64,000 nucleotides of DNA from Sindora glabra. Taxonomy: Eukaryota > Streptophyta > Magnoliopsida > Fabales > Fabaceae. This document shows, piece after piece, positions 23,085-33,306 of this stretch. The stretch is from assembly GCA_020226215.1 (NCBI GenBank), contig CM035230.1, positions 7,277,501-7,341,500 of the forward strand. Reading direction: 5' to 3'. The notes below the pieces were generated by a model. It was not told where the DNA came from. It did no database searches and saw only the letters and a list, made by a program, of their open reading frames with translations. The position numbers and the translations under genes are program-made. The stretch's first letter is position 1. Each line of letters begins with the position of its first letter.

Positions 23085-24895
23085 ACTTTGATGATAGCTA
23101 ATATTAGGAAGAAAAAAGGAGGTGCCCCAGTAATAGAAAGATGTTTAGAATTTTCTAATTGGATTAACCAATATGGTTTGTTAAAATTTGGTTGGAAGGG
23201 TTTTTCCTCTTCTTCAAGATGGATATAAGAGAGTTTTTGAAAAGTTAAATTAAGCCTTGTGTAATGTTAAATGTTACAATAATTTTGATGAGGTTGTAGT
23301 GAAGATTTTGCTTAAAATTTATTAAAATTATCATCCTTTATTGGTTAATTTGTCTAGAGGAAAGGTAGATGGAAGGAGTAAACCTTTCGGATTTGAACTA
23401 GCTTAGTTATTGCATGACTAGTTTAGCCATTTCATTGATCAGAATTGGAAGTGCAATAGCTTTACTATTAATAAGCTTTAACAATTTCCAGAATAATTGA
23501 TAAAATGGAATAAATAGGTATTTGGAAATATAATGAAAAAGAAACATCATTTTTTGACTAGAATTAGGAGGCATGGTTAGCTATAAAGAGGAATTGGAAT
23601 CCTTTTCTGGACACTATTGAAAAGCAACTTTTAAGGGATTTTACAATGTACTTAAAGATAAAGAAGCTTTTTGGCACTAGAAATTTAGAGTTAAGTGGCT
23701 GAAGGATGGTAATCATAATGCAAGATTTTTTTCCACACTAAAACTATGATAAAAAAAGAGATATAATAGAGTAAATATGCTTAAAGATTCATTAGGACAA
23801 TAGATTGATGACAAAGAAAGGCTTACTACTATGATTACTAACTTTAATAAAGGATTATTCTCTAATATTGCAAAATCCCAACCTTCTCTTAATATAGCAA
23901 TGTCATTCCCTATACTTACAAAAAAGGAATATCAAAGATGATGTTTTGTTATTTCTTTCTTTAAGGTTTAAAAGGCAGTGTTTGATATAGGTGCCACTAA
24001 AGCTCTAGGTAGGGAAGCTAATTAGGATAAAATAGGATAGGATTTTTATGCCTTCATTAAGGAAATGCTTGAAAGGAGGTGTAATATTTAGCAAGTAAAC
24101 TAAACTTTGATTACTTAGATCCTTAAGATAAATTAACAAGAGCTTATTAGTAATTTTAACTAATATCTCTTTGTAATGTAAGTTATAAGTGCATTATGAA
24201 GGTAATTGTGAATAGATTGAAAAGTCTGATGTCTTTGCTTGCATCTTTATTCTAATTAAGCTTTGTTCTTGAAAGATGCATTAAGGATAACATATTATTG
24301 CAAGTGAGATAATCCTCATGATGAAGAGAAAGAAAGGTAGGAAAAACTTTAATGGCAATTAAGATTAACTTGGAGAAGGCCTTATGATAGGCTCTAGTAG
24401 TGTTTTATTATTGAAATGTTAATAGATGTGGGTATTCCTAAGCATTTGCATAAATTTATCATGGATTGTATTACTATGTCTAGCTTAAATATTTTATAGA
24501 ACAATTCTAAAATAGTTGAGTATAAGCCTTTTAAAGTTATTAGACAAAGGGATCCTCTCTCTTAACACTTCTTTATCTTATGCCTAGAGAAATTATCCCA
24601 TTTAATTCAAGAGGAAGTGCAAGTAGGTAATTGGAAGCCTATTAAAATTAGTAGATTAGGTCTTTAAATTTCCTATTTAATGTTTGCAAATGATTTACTA
24701 CTATTCACTAAAACATTGATAAAGCAAATAGCCTGTATTTTTAATTATTTATCCAAATTTTGTGAAGCCTTAAGTCAAAAGGTTAACAATCTAAAGTAAA
24801 AAAATTAGTTCTCTAAGAGTCTAACTTTTTTTATTATCACTATTATAACTAAAGTCAGTGGTTTTACACAAACACTAAACTTAAGGAAATATTTA
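23085..24895 (+). pseudogene. LINE ORF2: endonuclease C-terminus and reverse transcriptase
   Basis: Second half of the LINE whose first half ends at 6969. It opens with GNFDD (the GDFN endonuclease motif), then an EKRGG-type segment and a ..FSNWINQYGL run. The linker includes WLKDGNHNARFF (normally WLxxGDxNTxFFH). RT motifs follow: GATKALG near 23990 (K-A-P-G region), QxDPLS near 24550, and LMFANDLLLF at 24680-24709, where the FADD active site reads FAND. The downstream ..CEALSQKVN.. and LRKYL segments are also in place. The frame ends at 24895 because the SIRE-like copia element is inserted there; the rest of the LINE was not found to the right. Many stops and shifts are present. Confidence 0.8.
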
Positions 24896-26394
24896 TGTTA
24901 TTCGGTATTTTATCCAAGAGGGGGTGAATTGGGCATAAAAACTTTTTCTTAATGATGACAATATGAGTTAACAAGTGATTCAAGAATGAAACTAATGAAT
25001 AAGTATGTATAAACTTATCACAATAGCAAATATGACTCAGTAAAATAGAGTATAAAATAAGTAAATGGAGAGATAAAGAAGAAGAGATTCAAACATTATT
25101 ATTTCTAGTGTTTTCAACTTTGAAGATCCAACACTTTAAAGTATGCATCCACTACTAAGCCTTTTTGACTTGGATTTAAACTTTAATCTTCTATTTCTTC
25201 AAGTTTAAAGGGACTTGAAGAAGTTATAGTACAAGTCTTTACTTTTCTTCTAAAATCCCTTTAAGAATCATCTTTCAAAGCTTTTATCTATTAATAGATC
25301 TAGAACTCTTGATATTCCTAGGGATACCTCACCTTAATATACAATAAATGTGCGATTTGAATACAAGAATGTAGTTCACAAACTTTGAAAGTTGGATTAC
25401 ATAATAGGGCACTAAAAGAGGAATTTCAATTTGATGAGTTCAAAGGATTTTCAAGTTTTAGATGAGAGAGAAAGAAGTTTCTTGTGTCTATGTAACAACG
25501 AAAGAACTTTCTTATATTTTCAAATTGAATTAAAGCCTTTATACAGAGGTTGGAGAGGTAAAAAATCTATTACAGACAAAATATAGTTATTACGGGGTAG
25601 TTAGTGCCTTGTGAATTAATTGGTCAACTAATTCAGGCCGTCTGCAAATTTTTAAAAAGTTAATATTGAATTGATTAGTCAATCAATTCACTCAGTTATA
25701 CAATTTGAATTGAATACACGGTGAATTGATTAGTCAAATGATTCACTAGATCCTAATTCGACTCTAGATATTCAAAATTGATCGGTCAATCAATTTTGAC
25801 CCTTAGAAAACTTAATTTTGAATAAAAACATAGGGAAATGAGCAAGCATGTCAATCAATTCATAAAACTTGATTTTTGAAAGATTTCAACAATGAATTAA
25901 TTGGTTAATCGATTCATTTTGCCTTATTTTCTCTCTACACCTCTAGAATTGATTGGTTAATTGATTCAAGATGTCTAATGTACTTTCTGGATGCTTAGAA
26001 TCGATTGGTCAATTGATTTATGTATTCTAGTTTGCTCTTTGGATGCCTAGAATTAATTGGTCAATCGATTCATGTCCTAAATTTCAAATTTTTAAAGAAA
26101 GCTATTTGAAATATGATTTCTTTTCTTGAAAAATAGTCTAACCTTATTTTTAAAGCCTTTTGACAGAAGATTAATCTTACTATTTTCAAGAAAAACCTAA
26201 ACTCCTTATTGATTAATTCCTCTTGTACAATTTCAACCTATGATCCTAACTAGAATCCTAACTAGACTAAGCATGTTGTATAATCTTCAATCTTCACTTT
26301 TTAAATTAGGATTCCAGTTAATCAAATGCCAAATCTAAGAGTATCAAAATACTTGGTTATCATCAAAATCACTTTAATGGGACTAAGGTTAATA
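24896..26394 (-). repeat. SIRE-like 3' LTR (1,499 bp)
   Basis: The plus-strand left end is TGTTATTCGGTATTTTATCC; the right end is ..CTAAGGTTAATA, next to the polypurine tract. It aligns along almost all its length with the right LTR starting at 39037. On the minus strand it starts TATTAACC (TG decayed to TA) and ends ..ATAACA. It contains nine or so copies of a dyad motif (25605-26075). Confidence 0.85.
25605..26075. repeat. Dyad-motif array in the 3' LTR
   Basis: About nine variants of GAATCGATTGGTCAATCGATTC, for example near 25676, 25778, 25946, 25999 and 26049. The motif is a near-perfect 22-bp palindrome and each half contains AATCGATT, itself palindromic. The last few copies are spaced about 50 bp. 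The same array is in the other LTR (39750-40206). Confidence 0.85.
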
Positions 26395-26412
26395 ATATTT
26401 CCTTTTTTGATG
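26395..26412 (-). promoter_or_regulatory. SIRE-like polypurine tract
   Basis: On the minus strand reads CATCAAAAAAGGAAATAT directly before the LTR start TATTAACC. It is preceded by a GTCATCATCAAAA-type segment usual for this lineage. It primes plus-strand synthesis in an active element. Confidence 0.6.
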
Positions 26413-26789
26413 ATGACAAACTATTTTGAAGTTAAATCATATTTCCACATGTTAGCTCCCCTTAACTAGAATATTTATCCTTAAATCATGCCATTTAATT
26501 TCAAAATTTCTCAATTCTCTTCCCCTTTTAACATCAATCCAAAAGTAAAGCATAATAAGCACTAAAATATTCAATAACCAATAACCATGCATCATTTAAC
26601 AAGTATAATAAGCACTAATAAAGGGAGTAATAGGCATAAATTATATAATAATAATCAAAGTAATAAGTCTAATAAGTGCATATCCAGTAAAACATAAAAG
26701 CATAAAAGATAATATCCAAAAGATTTAACAATTCTTAAATGTAAAACCTAAGGGGATAATGGGGCTAAGGGAACAATTATATCTAATCA

Positions 26790-27980
26790 TCTACCATATG
26801 CTTTGAATTGTCCCCTTCTTTTTCATTATCTGAAGCAATGGCTTCAGAATCTCCTTCTTTATCTTCTTCCTTTTCTAAGGGTATGACATCTTGCTTCCCT
26901 TTGGTTCTTCTTTTAGCTTTAGGCGAGAATGCTTGTTCTTCTTTAAAAAATCTATCATCTTATTCTTTAGTAATATTTAGTTTTCTTTTAAGCTTTCTAA
27001 ATTGATGTTTGATGTAGAACTTTAATTCCTTTTGTGTTTCCTGATGTAATGCAATAATGTGATCTCTTAGAGCCAGCATATTGAACTCTTTAATAGCATT
27101 ATCCCTTTCAATTCAACATTAAACACCTTTTATCTTTTGGAAGGACATTTGCTTCATATGTTTAGCCTTTAGTCTTTTTTATTCCTTAAATTTCTCTACC
27201 TTAGCCTCCTAATGAATTGATATTCCAGAAACCTTAAATAATTCTATGAGGATCATTTCATAGAGGAAGAAGTCTCTATTTATATGAGTATACATGTGAA
27301 TGAGTATATGGTAAGGGAAGTTAATTGGGATATTTTACTGATGGCCCATTTCATAAATAACTCATGATCATTAATTTGAATGAAGTTATGCCTCTTTAGA
27401 AGGATAATTTTTGTAATAGTGTAATGTAAGATCCTATTTTCCATTGATAATCCTGTAATTAGTAACTTATTCTTTATGATCTGAGGGCTTAAATAAGGCC
27501 AAAACAATCTTATAGTAGCAACTTTAAAGTAGTTTGCAATGTTTCCAATGCTTGTAAAGGCTTAATTTATGTCCATATAAAAAAAATCAACCAATTAATG
27601 GATGCCAATAGAAAACCTTTCACCCTTGACAGTAGTGATCAATTCAAGTAAATTCTCTTGCCCACTTTTCTTATGATTAGCATAGAATTGATACACTAGG
27701 CTTAGATATATATTAGCAACATGTCTAGTAAATTTAAGTAGACTCAAGTGCTCTAATATATGATATACTTCTAAATTTTCATTTCTTAGAAATCTTATAT
27801 CCTAACAATTTTTCAGCTTTATCTCTTTAAACATGCATCTACCAATTTGTCAAAAGCCATTATCTTAAAGTAATACATTTTTTCTAGAACTTGATTAACA
27901 GAAGGTAAGGGCTGAGAAGATGATCCTGTAACTTTCCCTTTTCCTTTACTTAACTCAGTACATGGATGTTTTGTAGCCAT
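26790..27980 (-). pseudogene. Env-position ORF (plant-transposon-type domain)
   Basis: A decayed ORF downstream of pol. The likely start is MATKHPCTEL at 27980, followed by a Lys/Ser/Gly/Pro-rich stretch. A middle region around 27280-27550 reads LFWPYLSPQIIKN, then RILHYTITKIILLKRHNF and ELFMKWAISK. The C-terminus is Lys/Glu-rich and probably coiled-coil. This layout resembles the 'putative plant transposon protein' domain carried by some SIRE and gypsy elements in the env position. No signal peptide or membrane segment is visible, so an envelope role is not supported by sequence. Stops and shifts abound between the readable segments. Confidence 0.5.
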
Positions 27981-28293
27981 ACTTTTCTTTCCTATAGCAT
28001 TGATGATCAATAAGATTTTTTTAGAGAATAGGTGTTTTGAAATGGGTTACAATTGAAGGGTTTTGGTGATAAAGGTTAGATAAAAAATATGATAATGCTA
28101 ATGTTTTTGATGAATTAAAGGATGTTAGGAAGAATGGAAAATACCTTTAAATGACGTTTTAGTGGTTTTTAATGAGAAAAAAAATGAAAGGTTGTGATGG
28201 TTGATGAAAGGGTGTGACCATGCAATAATCAGAAAGAGAAAAAGGGGAATAAATAACATAGTTATCGCATGACATGGCTTTTATAGAAATCCT

Positions 28294-28562
28294 GTAGAAT
28301 CGATTGACTAATTAATTCATCAATGAATATGTTTATTTGTGAATCAATTAACCACTCGATTCATGGCCAAAAAATTTTAAATTCCATACTTTCTTCCATA
28401 TTTTGTTAATTGATTGGTGAATTGATTTAAGACTTCTAGAGGCCAATACTACCTTCTTGGAATTTATTAGCTACTCAATTCATTTTCTTCATATACAAAA
28501 TGCCAAATTGATTAGTTACTTGATTTAGTGCCTCTAAAATCGATTGGCCACTCGATTCCTTG
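28294..28562. repeat. Third dyad-motif cluster, outside the LTRs
   Basis: About six variants of the same GAATCGATT-x4-AATCGATTC motif as in the LTRs (for example near 28299, 28350, 28410 and 28540), lying between the env-position ORF and the RNase H end. Its unit spacing is about 50 bp. Its presence in the internal region shows the array is not only an LTR feature. Confidence 0.8.
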
Positions 28563-28744
28563 CATATTAAAGCTTCTTTTCTCATCATTCCACTTCTTAA
28601 CTAATTTGTTATCCATCTTTTGGATAAGTGATCCTTGGTTTTGAGTTAGCATTGTTAAAGATGAAGGATGGTATTTGCAAAACAAATTTTTGGGATGTCT
28701 CCAATGCTTAAGTTAGAACATTAATCACAATATAAAATTAATGA

Positions 28745-29040
28745 ATAGATTACTTCTCAAGGAAATTCATCATGTCCAATTCTCTTCTTATGAAATTGAA
28801 ACGATCTTTGCTAAGAGGCTTAGTGAAGATATTTACTAACTGAAAATCAATTTGGATAAAATCTAATAAAATTTCTCCTCTTTGGACATGATCATGAATA
28901 AAACGATGTCTTATTTCTATATGTTTAGATCTTGAGTGAATGATAGGACTCTTAGTTAGATTGATAGCACTTTTACTATCACATTTTATAGGAATATTTT
29001 CAAAATTCAGTCCATAGTTTAATAATTGTCGCTTCATCCT
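28745..29040 (-). pseudogene. Copia RNase H, C-terminal part
   Basis: A 95-codon open segment (29037 to 28750) reads IKCDSKSAINLTKSPIIHSR, then KHIEIRHRFIHDHV and FTKPLSKDRF. These are the copia RNase H hallmarks: CD(N/S)xSAI, SRxKHIxIRxHFIR and the TKPL end. It removes RNA from the RNA-DNA hybrid. The preceding Glu-containing segment (SxxEAEY) is degraded. It is the least damaged stretch of this element. Confidence 0.9.
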
Positions 29041-30130
29041 TAAGAGTTAAGCACAACAACTACCCACTACTATGTATTTTTTCTATTTAAACTGCTATTA
29101 ACAAAATTGGCATTCAAATAACTTATTAGTAAGTTTGATTTTTCATTAGGATACCTTAAACCATAGTGAGGTATGCTCGTAAGATATCCAAAAATTCTTT
29201 TCATAGTAGTTAAGTGTGATTCTTTTGGATTAGCTTGAAATCTTGGGCACATATACACATTAAATATAATATTTAGTCTACTAGCAGTTAGATAGAGCAA
29301 GGATCCTATCATTCTTTTATACATTTTTACCTTAACCATTTTACCTTTTTTCATCTAGATCTAACTTGGTTATTATACTCATGGGGGTAGGAGATGTTTT
29401 GGCTGCACTCATCTTGAATTTCTTCAGTAGTGCCTTTGTGTATTGGTTTGACTTATAAAGAGTCCCTCACTTGATTGCTTAATTTGTAGCCTCAGAAAGA
29501 AATTCAGCTCTCCTATCATGGACATTTTAAACTCATTCTACATTAGCTTAGCAAATTCCTTGCACGTAGACTTATTAGTAGCACCAAATATGACATCATT
29601 AACATATATTTGTACAAGAAGGATGTCATCAAAATTTTATTTTATAAATAAAGTAGTATCAACTTTTTCTCGTAAAAAACTTTTTCCTATTAAGAATTTA
29701 TTTAGTCTTTTATACCAAGCTCTAAGAGCTTGTTTCAAACCATATAAAGCCTTCTTCAATTTAAATACATAATTTGCAAAGAAATGACTTTTAAAACCTG
29801 GAGATTGTTCAACATAACTTCTTTCATGATTATACCATTTAGAAATGCATTTTTAACATCCATTTGATAAAGTATGAAACCTTTTATGTAAACATATGCT
29901 AATAACCTTCTAGTCTAGCTACTGGTGCATATGTTTCATCATAATCAATGCCTTCCTCTTAATTGTATCCTTTGGTAACTAATTTGGCTTTGTTTTTTTA
30001 TTATGTTGCCATTTTCATCTAATTTATTTCTAAACACCCATTTGTGCTAATAATTGAATAATTATTTAGTCTTAGTACGAGTTCCTAAACTTCAATTTTT
30101 TTCAAATAGATTTAATTCTTCTTGCATTGT
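29041..30130 (-). pseudogene. Copia reverse transcriptase
   Basis: Minus-strand segments give the copia RT order. A KWVFRxKxDE-like region lies near 29950, followed by LYGLKQAxRAW-type sequence near 29720. YVNDVIFGATN comes at 29580-29606, where the catalytic YVDD reads YVND. After that come SMIGxLxFFLxxQIKQ, then MYKRMIGSLLYLTASR and SHLTTMKRIFGYL at 29070-29354. It copies element RNA into DNA in active relatives. At least ten stops or shifts are present. The Asp-to-Asn change at the active site would itself inactivate it. Confidence 0.85.
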
Positions 30131-30199
30131 CAAGACCCAATGTTCATCAATTATTGCTTCATTTATGTTTTTGGGTTCATTTTGAGATAAAAATGTTAG

Positions 30200-31440
30200 A
30201 TGATCACAAATATTCTTAAGAAAACTTCTAGTTATCTTTTAAGTCATATCAACAATGAGTTGATCAATAAAGCGACCTCTCATCATTCTCTATTCTTTTT
30301 TATGTCCATGAGTTAGTTCTTGTTTTACAGTTTTTTATGGATGGAGCTACTTTTTTCATTTCATCATTCTTTTCTTTATTTTTATCTCTTCATTTGACTT
30401 TTTTTTTGAATCAACCATGAGTCAGCTTGCTCTTCATCTTTATTTGATACCTTTTTCATGTTAGGAGAAGACTCATCAAATACAACATGTATGGATTCTT
30501 TTACTAATAAAGTTCTTTTATTATAAACTTTATAAGCTTTGCTATTAGAAGAATACCCAATAAAGATAGCTTAATCAGATTTAGCATTAAACTTCCCAAG
30601 GTTACCTTTTCCATTATTGTGAATAAAACATTTGCAACCAAAAACATGAAAATGGAAAATATTTTTCTTTCTTCTCTTGTAAAGTTCATAGGGGTTTTCT
30701 TTAAAATTAGTCTTATAAGGGCTCTATTTATTACATAGCAAGCAGTATTCATTACTTTAACCTAAAAAGATTTTAGAAGAGAGCTATCATAAACTAGATA
30801 ACGATTTTTTCTTTCAACAACTTCATTTTGTTAAAGTGTTTTAGGAGATAAGAAGTTATGCTTAATTCCATTTTCATCACAAAAATAAGTAAAATCATGA
30901 TTTTCAAAATTCCCAGTCATAATCACTTCCAATGCTTATTATGGACATTCTTTTTCATTTTGTAAAGATTTTGCAAGTCTTCAAAAGCTTTAAAAGTTTT
31001 GTATTTGGAAAGAAGAAATAATGTCCATATAAATCTTAAGTAGTCATCATTAATTACAAGTATATAGAGATTTCCTCCATGACTTTTAATTTTTGTGGAC
31101 TAACTAAATCCATTTGTAGTAATTGAAGTGTTGTAATAATGGAAACATGATTTTTGGATTTGAAAGATGTTTTTATTTGTTTCCCTTTTTGACAAGCATC
31201 ATAAATTTTATTTTTGACATACTTTAATTTTGACAAACTATCAACCAAATTATTTTTAGAAAGTTTTTCTATAAGATCCATGCTTGTATGAGCAAATCTC
31301 TTATGCCAAATCTAAAAATTATCATTTATACTAATCAAGCATTTAGAATCTAGAGGATGCTCATTATTAATATCTATCATATAGATAATTCTATATTTCT
31401 TACCTATTAGTTTAATTTGCTTATCATCTTAGTTTTCGAC
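30200..31440 (-). pseudogene. Copia integrase
   Basis: Reads, on the minus strand, DINNEHPLDSKC, HKRFAHTSMDLI and YDACQKGKQIKTSFKSKN (zinc-binding region, HHCC with the first Cys of CxxC now Tyr), then LQMDLVSPQKLKV (first catalytic Asp in MDL). The C-terminal part at 30504-30752 reads MNTACYVINRALIRLILKKT and, with shifts, the FGCKCF region and GYSSNSKAYRVYN. The domain inserts element DNA into the host genome. It is separated from its N-terminal linker and protease by the 3.9-kb solo LTR at 31453-35355. Confidence 0.8.
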
Positions 31441-31942
31441 TATAATATCTCATGTTGATATTTAAATTTTATAAATTTCAATAACGGAGAATATTTATTT
31501 TATTTGATAAATATGTGATTTTAAATTTATCTTTTCATATTAAAAGTTCAAAGATATTGAAAATGATGGTTATGATAATATTTAAAATTTATATATTTTT
31601 ATATATAGCCATTATTAATTTAATATTAGTTCAAAATTTTTTTATAATGAATTTTCTATAAATTGAAAATATTCTAATAATTATAGGTGTAAGGATTTAT
31701 AAAATAAATTCTTATATTAAATAAATTATTTTAAGAACTATGGAAGTTTGAAATAGATTTATTTTTAATGACCAGTATTGATTTGAGGTTTGTTTAGATA
31801 CTTTTTTACAAGAATTTTTTTGCAAGATGGAAATAATTTTAATAATTGTGAATATAAGGATTTTATGAAATTAATTATTGGTATTGACAAATTTTTTTAA
31901 AAAAATTATGAAAAATTTAAATAATTATTTTAGAATTTACAA

Positions 31943-31961
31943 ATATATATATATATATATT
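31943..31961. repeat. (AT)n microsatellite
   Basis: Uninterrupted AT dinucleotide run of about 19 bp inside the solo LTR. Confidence 0.9.
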
Positions 31962-32113
31962 GGGATTGAAACATTTGTATAGAAGTTTTGGACTTAATAG
32001 GATAAAAGAATTTTATACAATGGTAAAATAAATGAGTGGTTAAGAGGGATTTCAGCTCAAATGAAAAGTTAAGATTTATTTGAAGAAGTGAATTTACCTT
32101 GAGTGAGAAGTAC

Positions 32114-32123
32114 TATAATAAAG
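32114..32123 (+). promoter_or_regulatory. LTR TATA box
   Basis: TATAATAAAG lies just before the switch from AT-rich to CT-rich, GC-richer sequence. It is about 660 bp into the LTR, consistent with the U3/R boundary of a plus-strand LTR. Confidence 0.45.
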
Positions 32124-32129
32124 CTCACA

Positions 32130-32650
32130 GCTTCCCCTCTATTTTCTTGGCACCATTTTTATTTTATTGTACCGACACGCTCGTCTATCTCTCACCGACA
32201 TTAGCTGGCCTTTTATCTTTTGGTTACTTCTTTTTGTTACACAGTATAGCCTCCCTCTTTCCTCTTCTCCCTGTTCTCTTTCATCTCTGGTTTCGTCACT
32301 GCTGTGCCGCTTCTCTTCGTGGTGCCTATTGCTGCTCCGTCGCCAACTGCTCAATTAGCAACGGCGTTGGGAGCTTTCCTTCAAGTCACAGCTGGGAGGA
32401 ACAGTTGAACAGGGCAGATTGGGTTGAGCTAGTTTTTGCTTTCCCTTGTAACAGCGCTACTGCTGGGAGCTTTCTTCTCGTGCCACTACAGCCCAGTGGC
32501 CGTGGTTTCCAACTGCGAATGGAGCGGTGGAGAAGAAGAGCATAGGCGTCGCTTTTCATCACATTTCCCCTATCTTGCCGCTGCCAAATTGGAAGCCTCC
32601 ACCCAGAAACTACCATGCCGATGCTTCGAAAATTGTGTGTAAATTGTCGT
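32130..32650 (+). other. GC-richer, CT-rich LTR leader island
   Basis: About 520 bp with roughly balanced base composition and many intact CpG sites, in contrast to the surrounding AT-rich DNA. It begins with pyrimidine-rich sequence right after the TATA box. Overlapping open frames on both strands (up to 148 codons, 32099-32545) are Ser/Leu/Phe-rich and match no protein I know. They are explained by composition rather than by coding. It is most likely the transcribed R/U5 leader of the LTR. Confidence 0.5.
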
Positions 32651-33217
32651 GGAGTGTTGCCAGATATTAAGGTGTTATAGAAATATCTTAACTTCGTTTG
32701 TGTCTGAAGTTTATACGTAACTTTTTAATTGTCTCTCTGCTGTCCCTTTTGTAATCTTACATTGTCTTTTACTTGCTAACTTTGATTATGCCTGTGAATT
32801 TTTTCATCTATATGGACTGAGGTTATTATAGCATCCTTTATAATCGTAATATCAATGTATATACATTGCATTGTCCTGTATCACGGTTGGATTAGTGCTA
32901 CTTTTAGATATCCATACATGGCATGAATAATTGGATGAAGGCTTTGATTATATTGTGGAAGTGATTTGTTATAGGTTTAGAGCTAGAAAGGGATTTATTA
33001 CTCGTATTGGAATTTAGATTGGAATAGATTGGGAAGCAAAAATGATGGGTAGAATGGAAAGACATGATCAATGAATTTGAATGATGCAATAAACAACGAG
33101 ATATAATAAGTGCTTCGCGATTGCATAAGTATGAGCTACACAGTCTATAATAAAGGAAATGAAATTTAAAACTGTCCAAAAATCATTTATAGGGTATTAT
33201 ACTATAAAATTAGCAGT

Positions 33218-33219
<2 letters not shown>

Positions 33220-33303
<84 letters not shown>
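33220..33303. repeat. (TA)n microsatellite, 84 bp
   Basis: About 42 uninterrupted TA units, the longest simple repeat in the window. It lies inside the 3.9-kb solo LTR. It could extrude as a cruciform and is likely length-variable; assembly length may be unreliable here. Confidence 0.95.

Positions 33304-33306
<3 letters not shown>

Noticed and set aside
26790..27980. A true envelope glycoprotein gene
   Set aside because: No signal peptide, cleavage site or membrane helix is visible; only the position downstream of pol is env-like.
32099..32642. Overlapping open frames on both strands, up to 148 codons, which look like a small gene
   Set aside because: They overlap in several frames, are Ser/Leu/Phe-rich as expected from a CT-rich leader, match no family I know, and lie just after an LTR TATA box.
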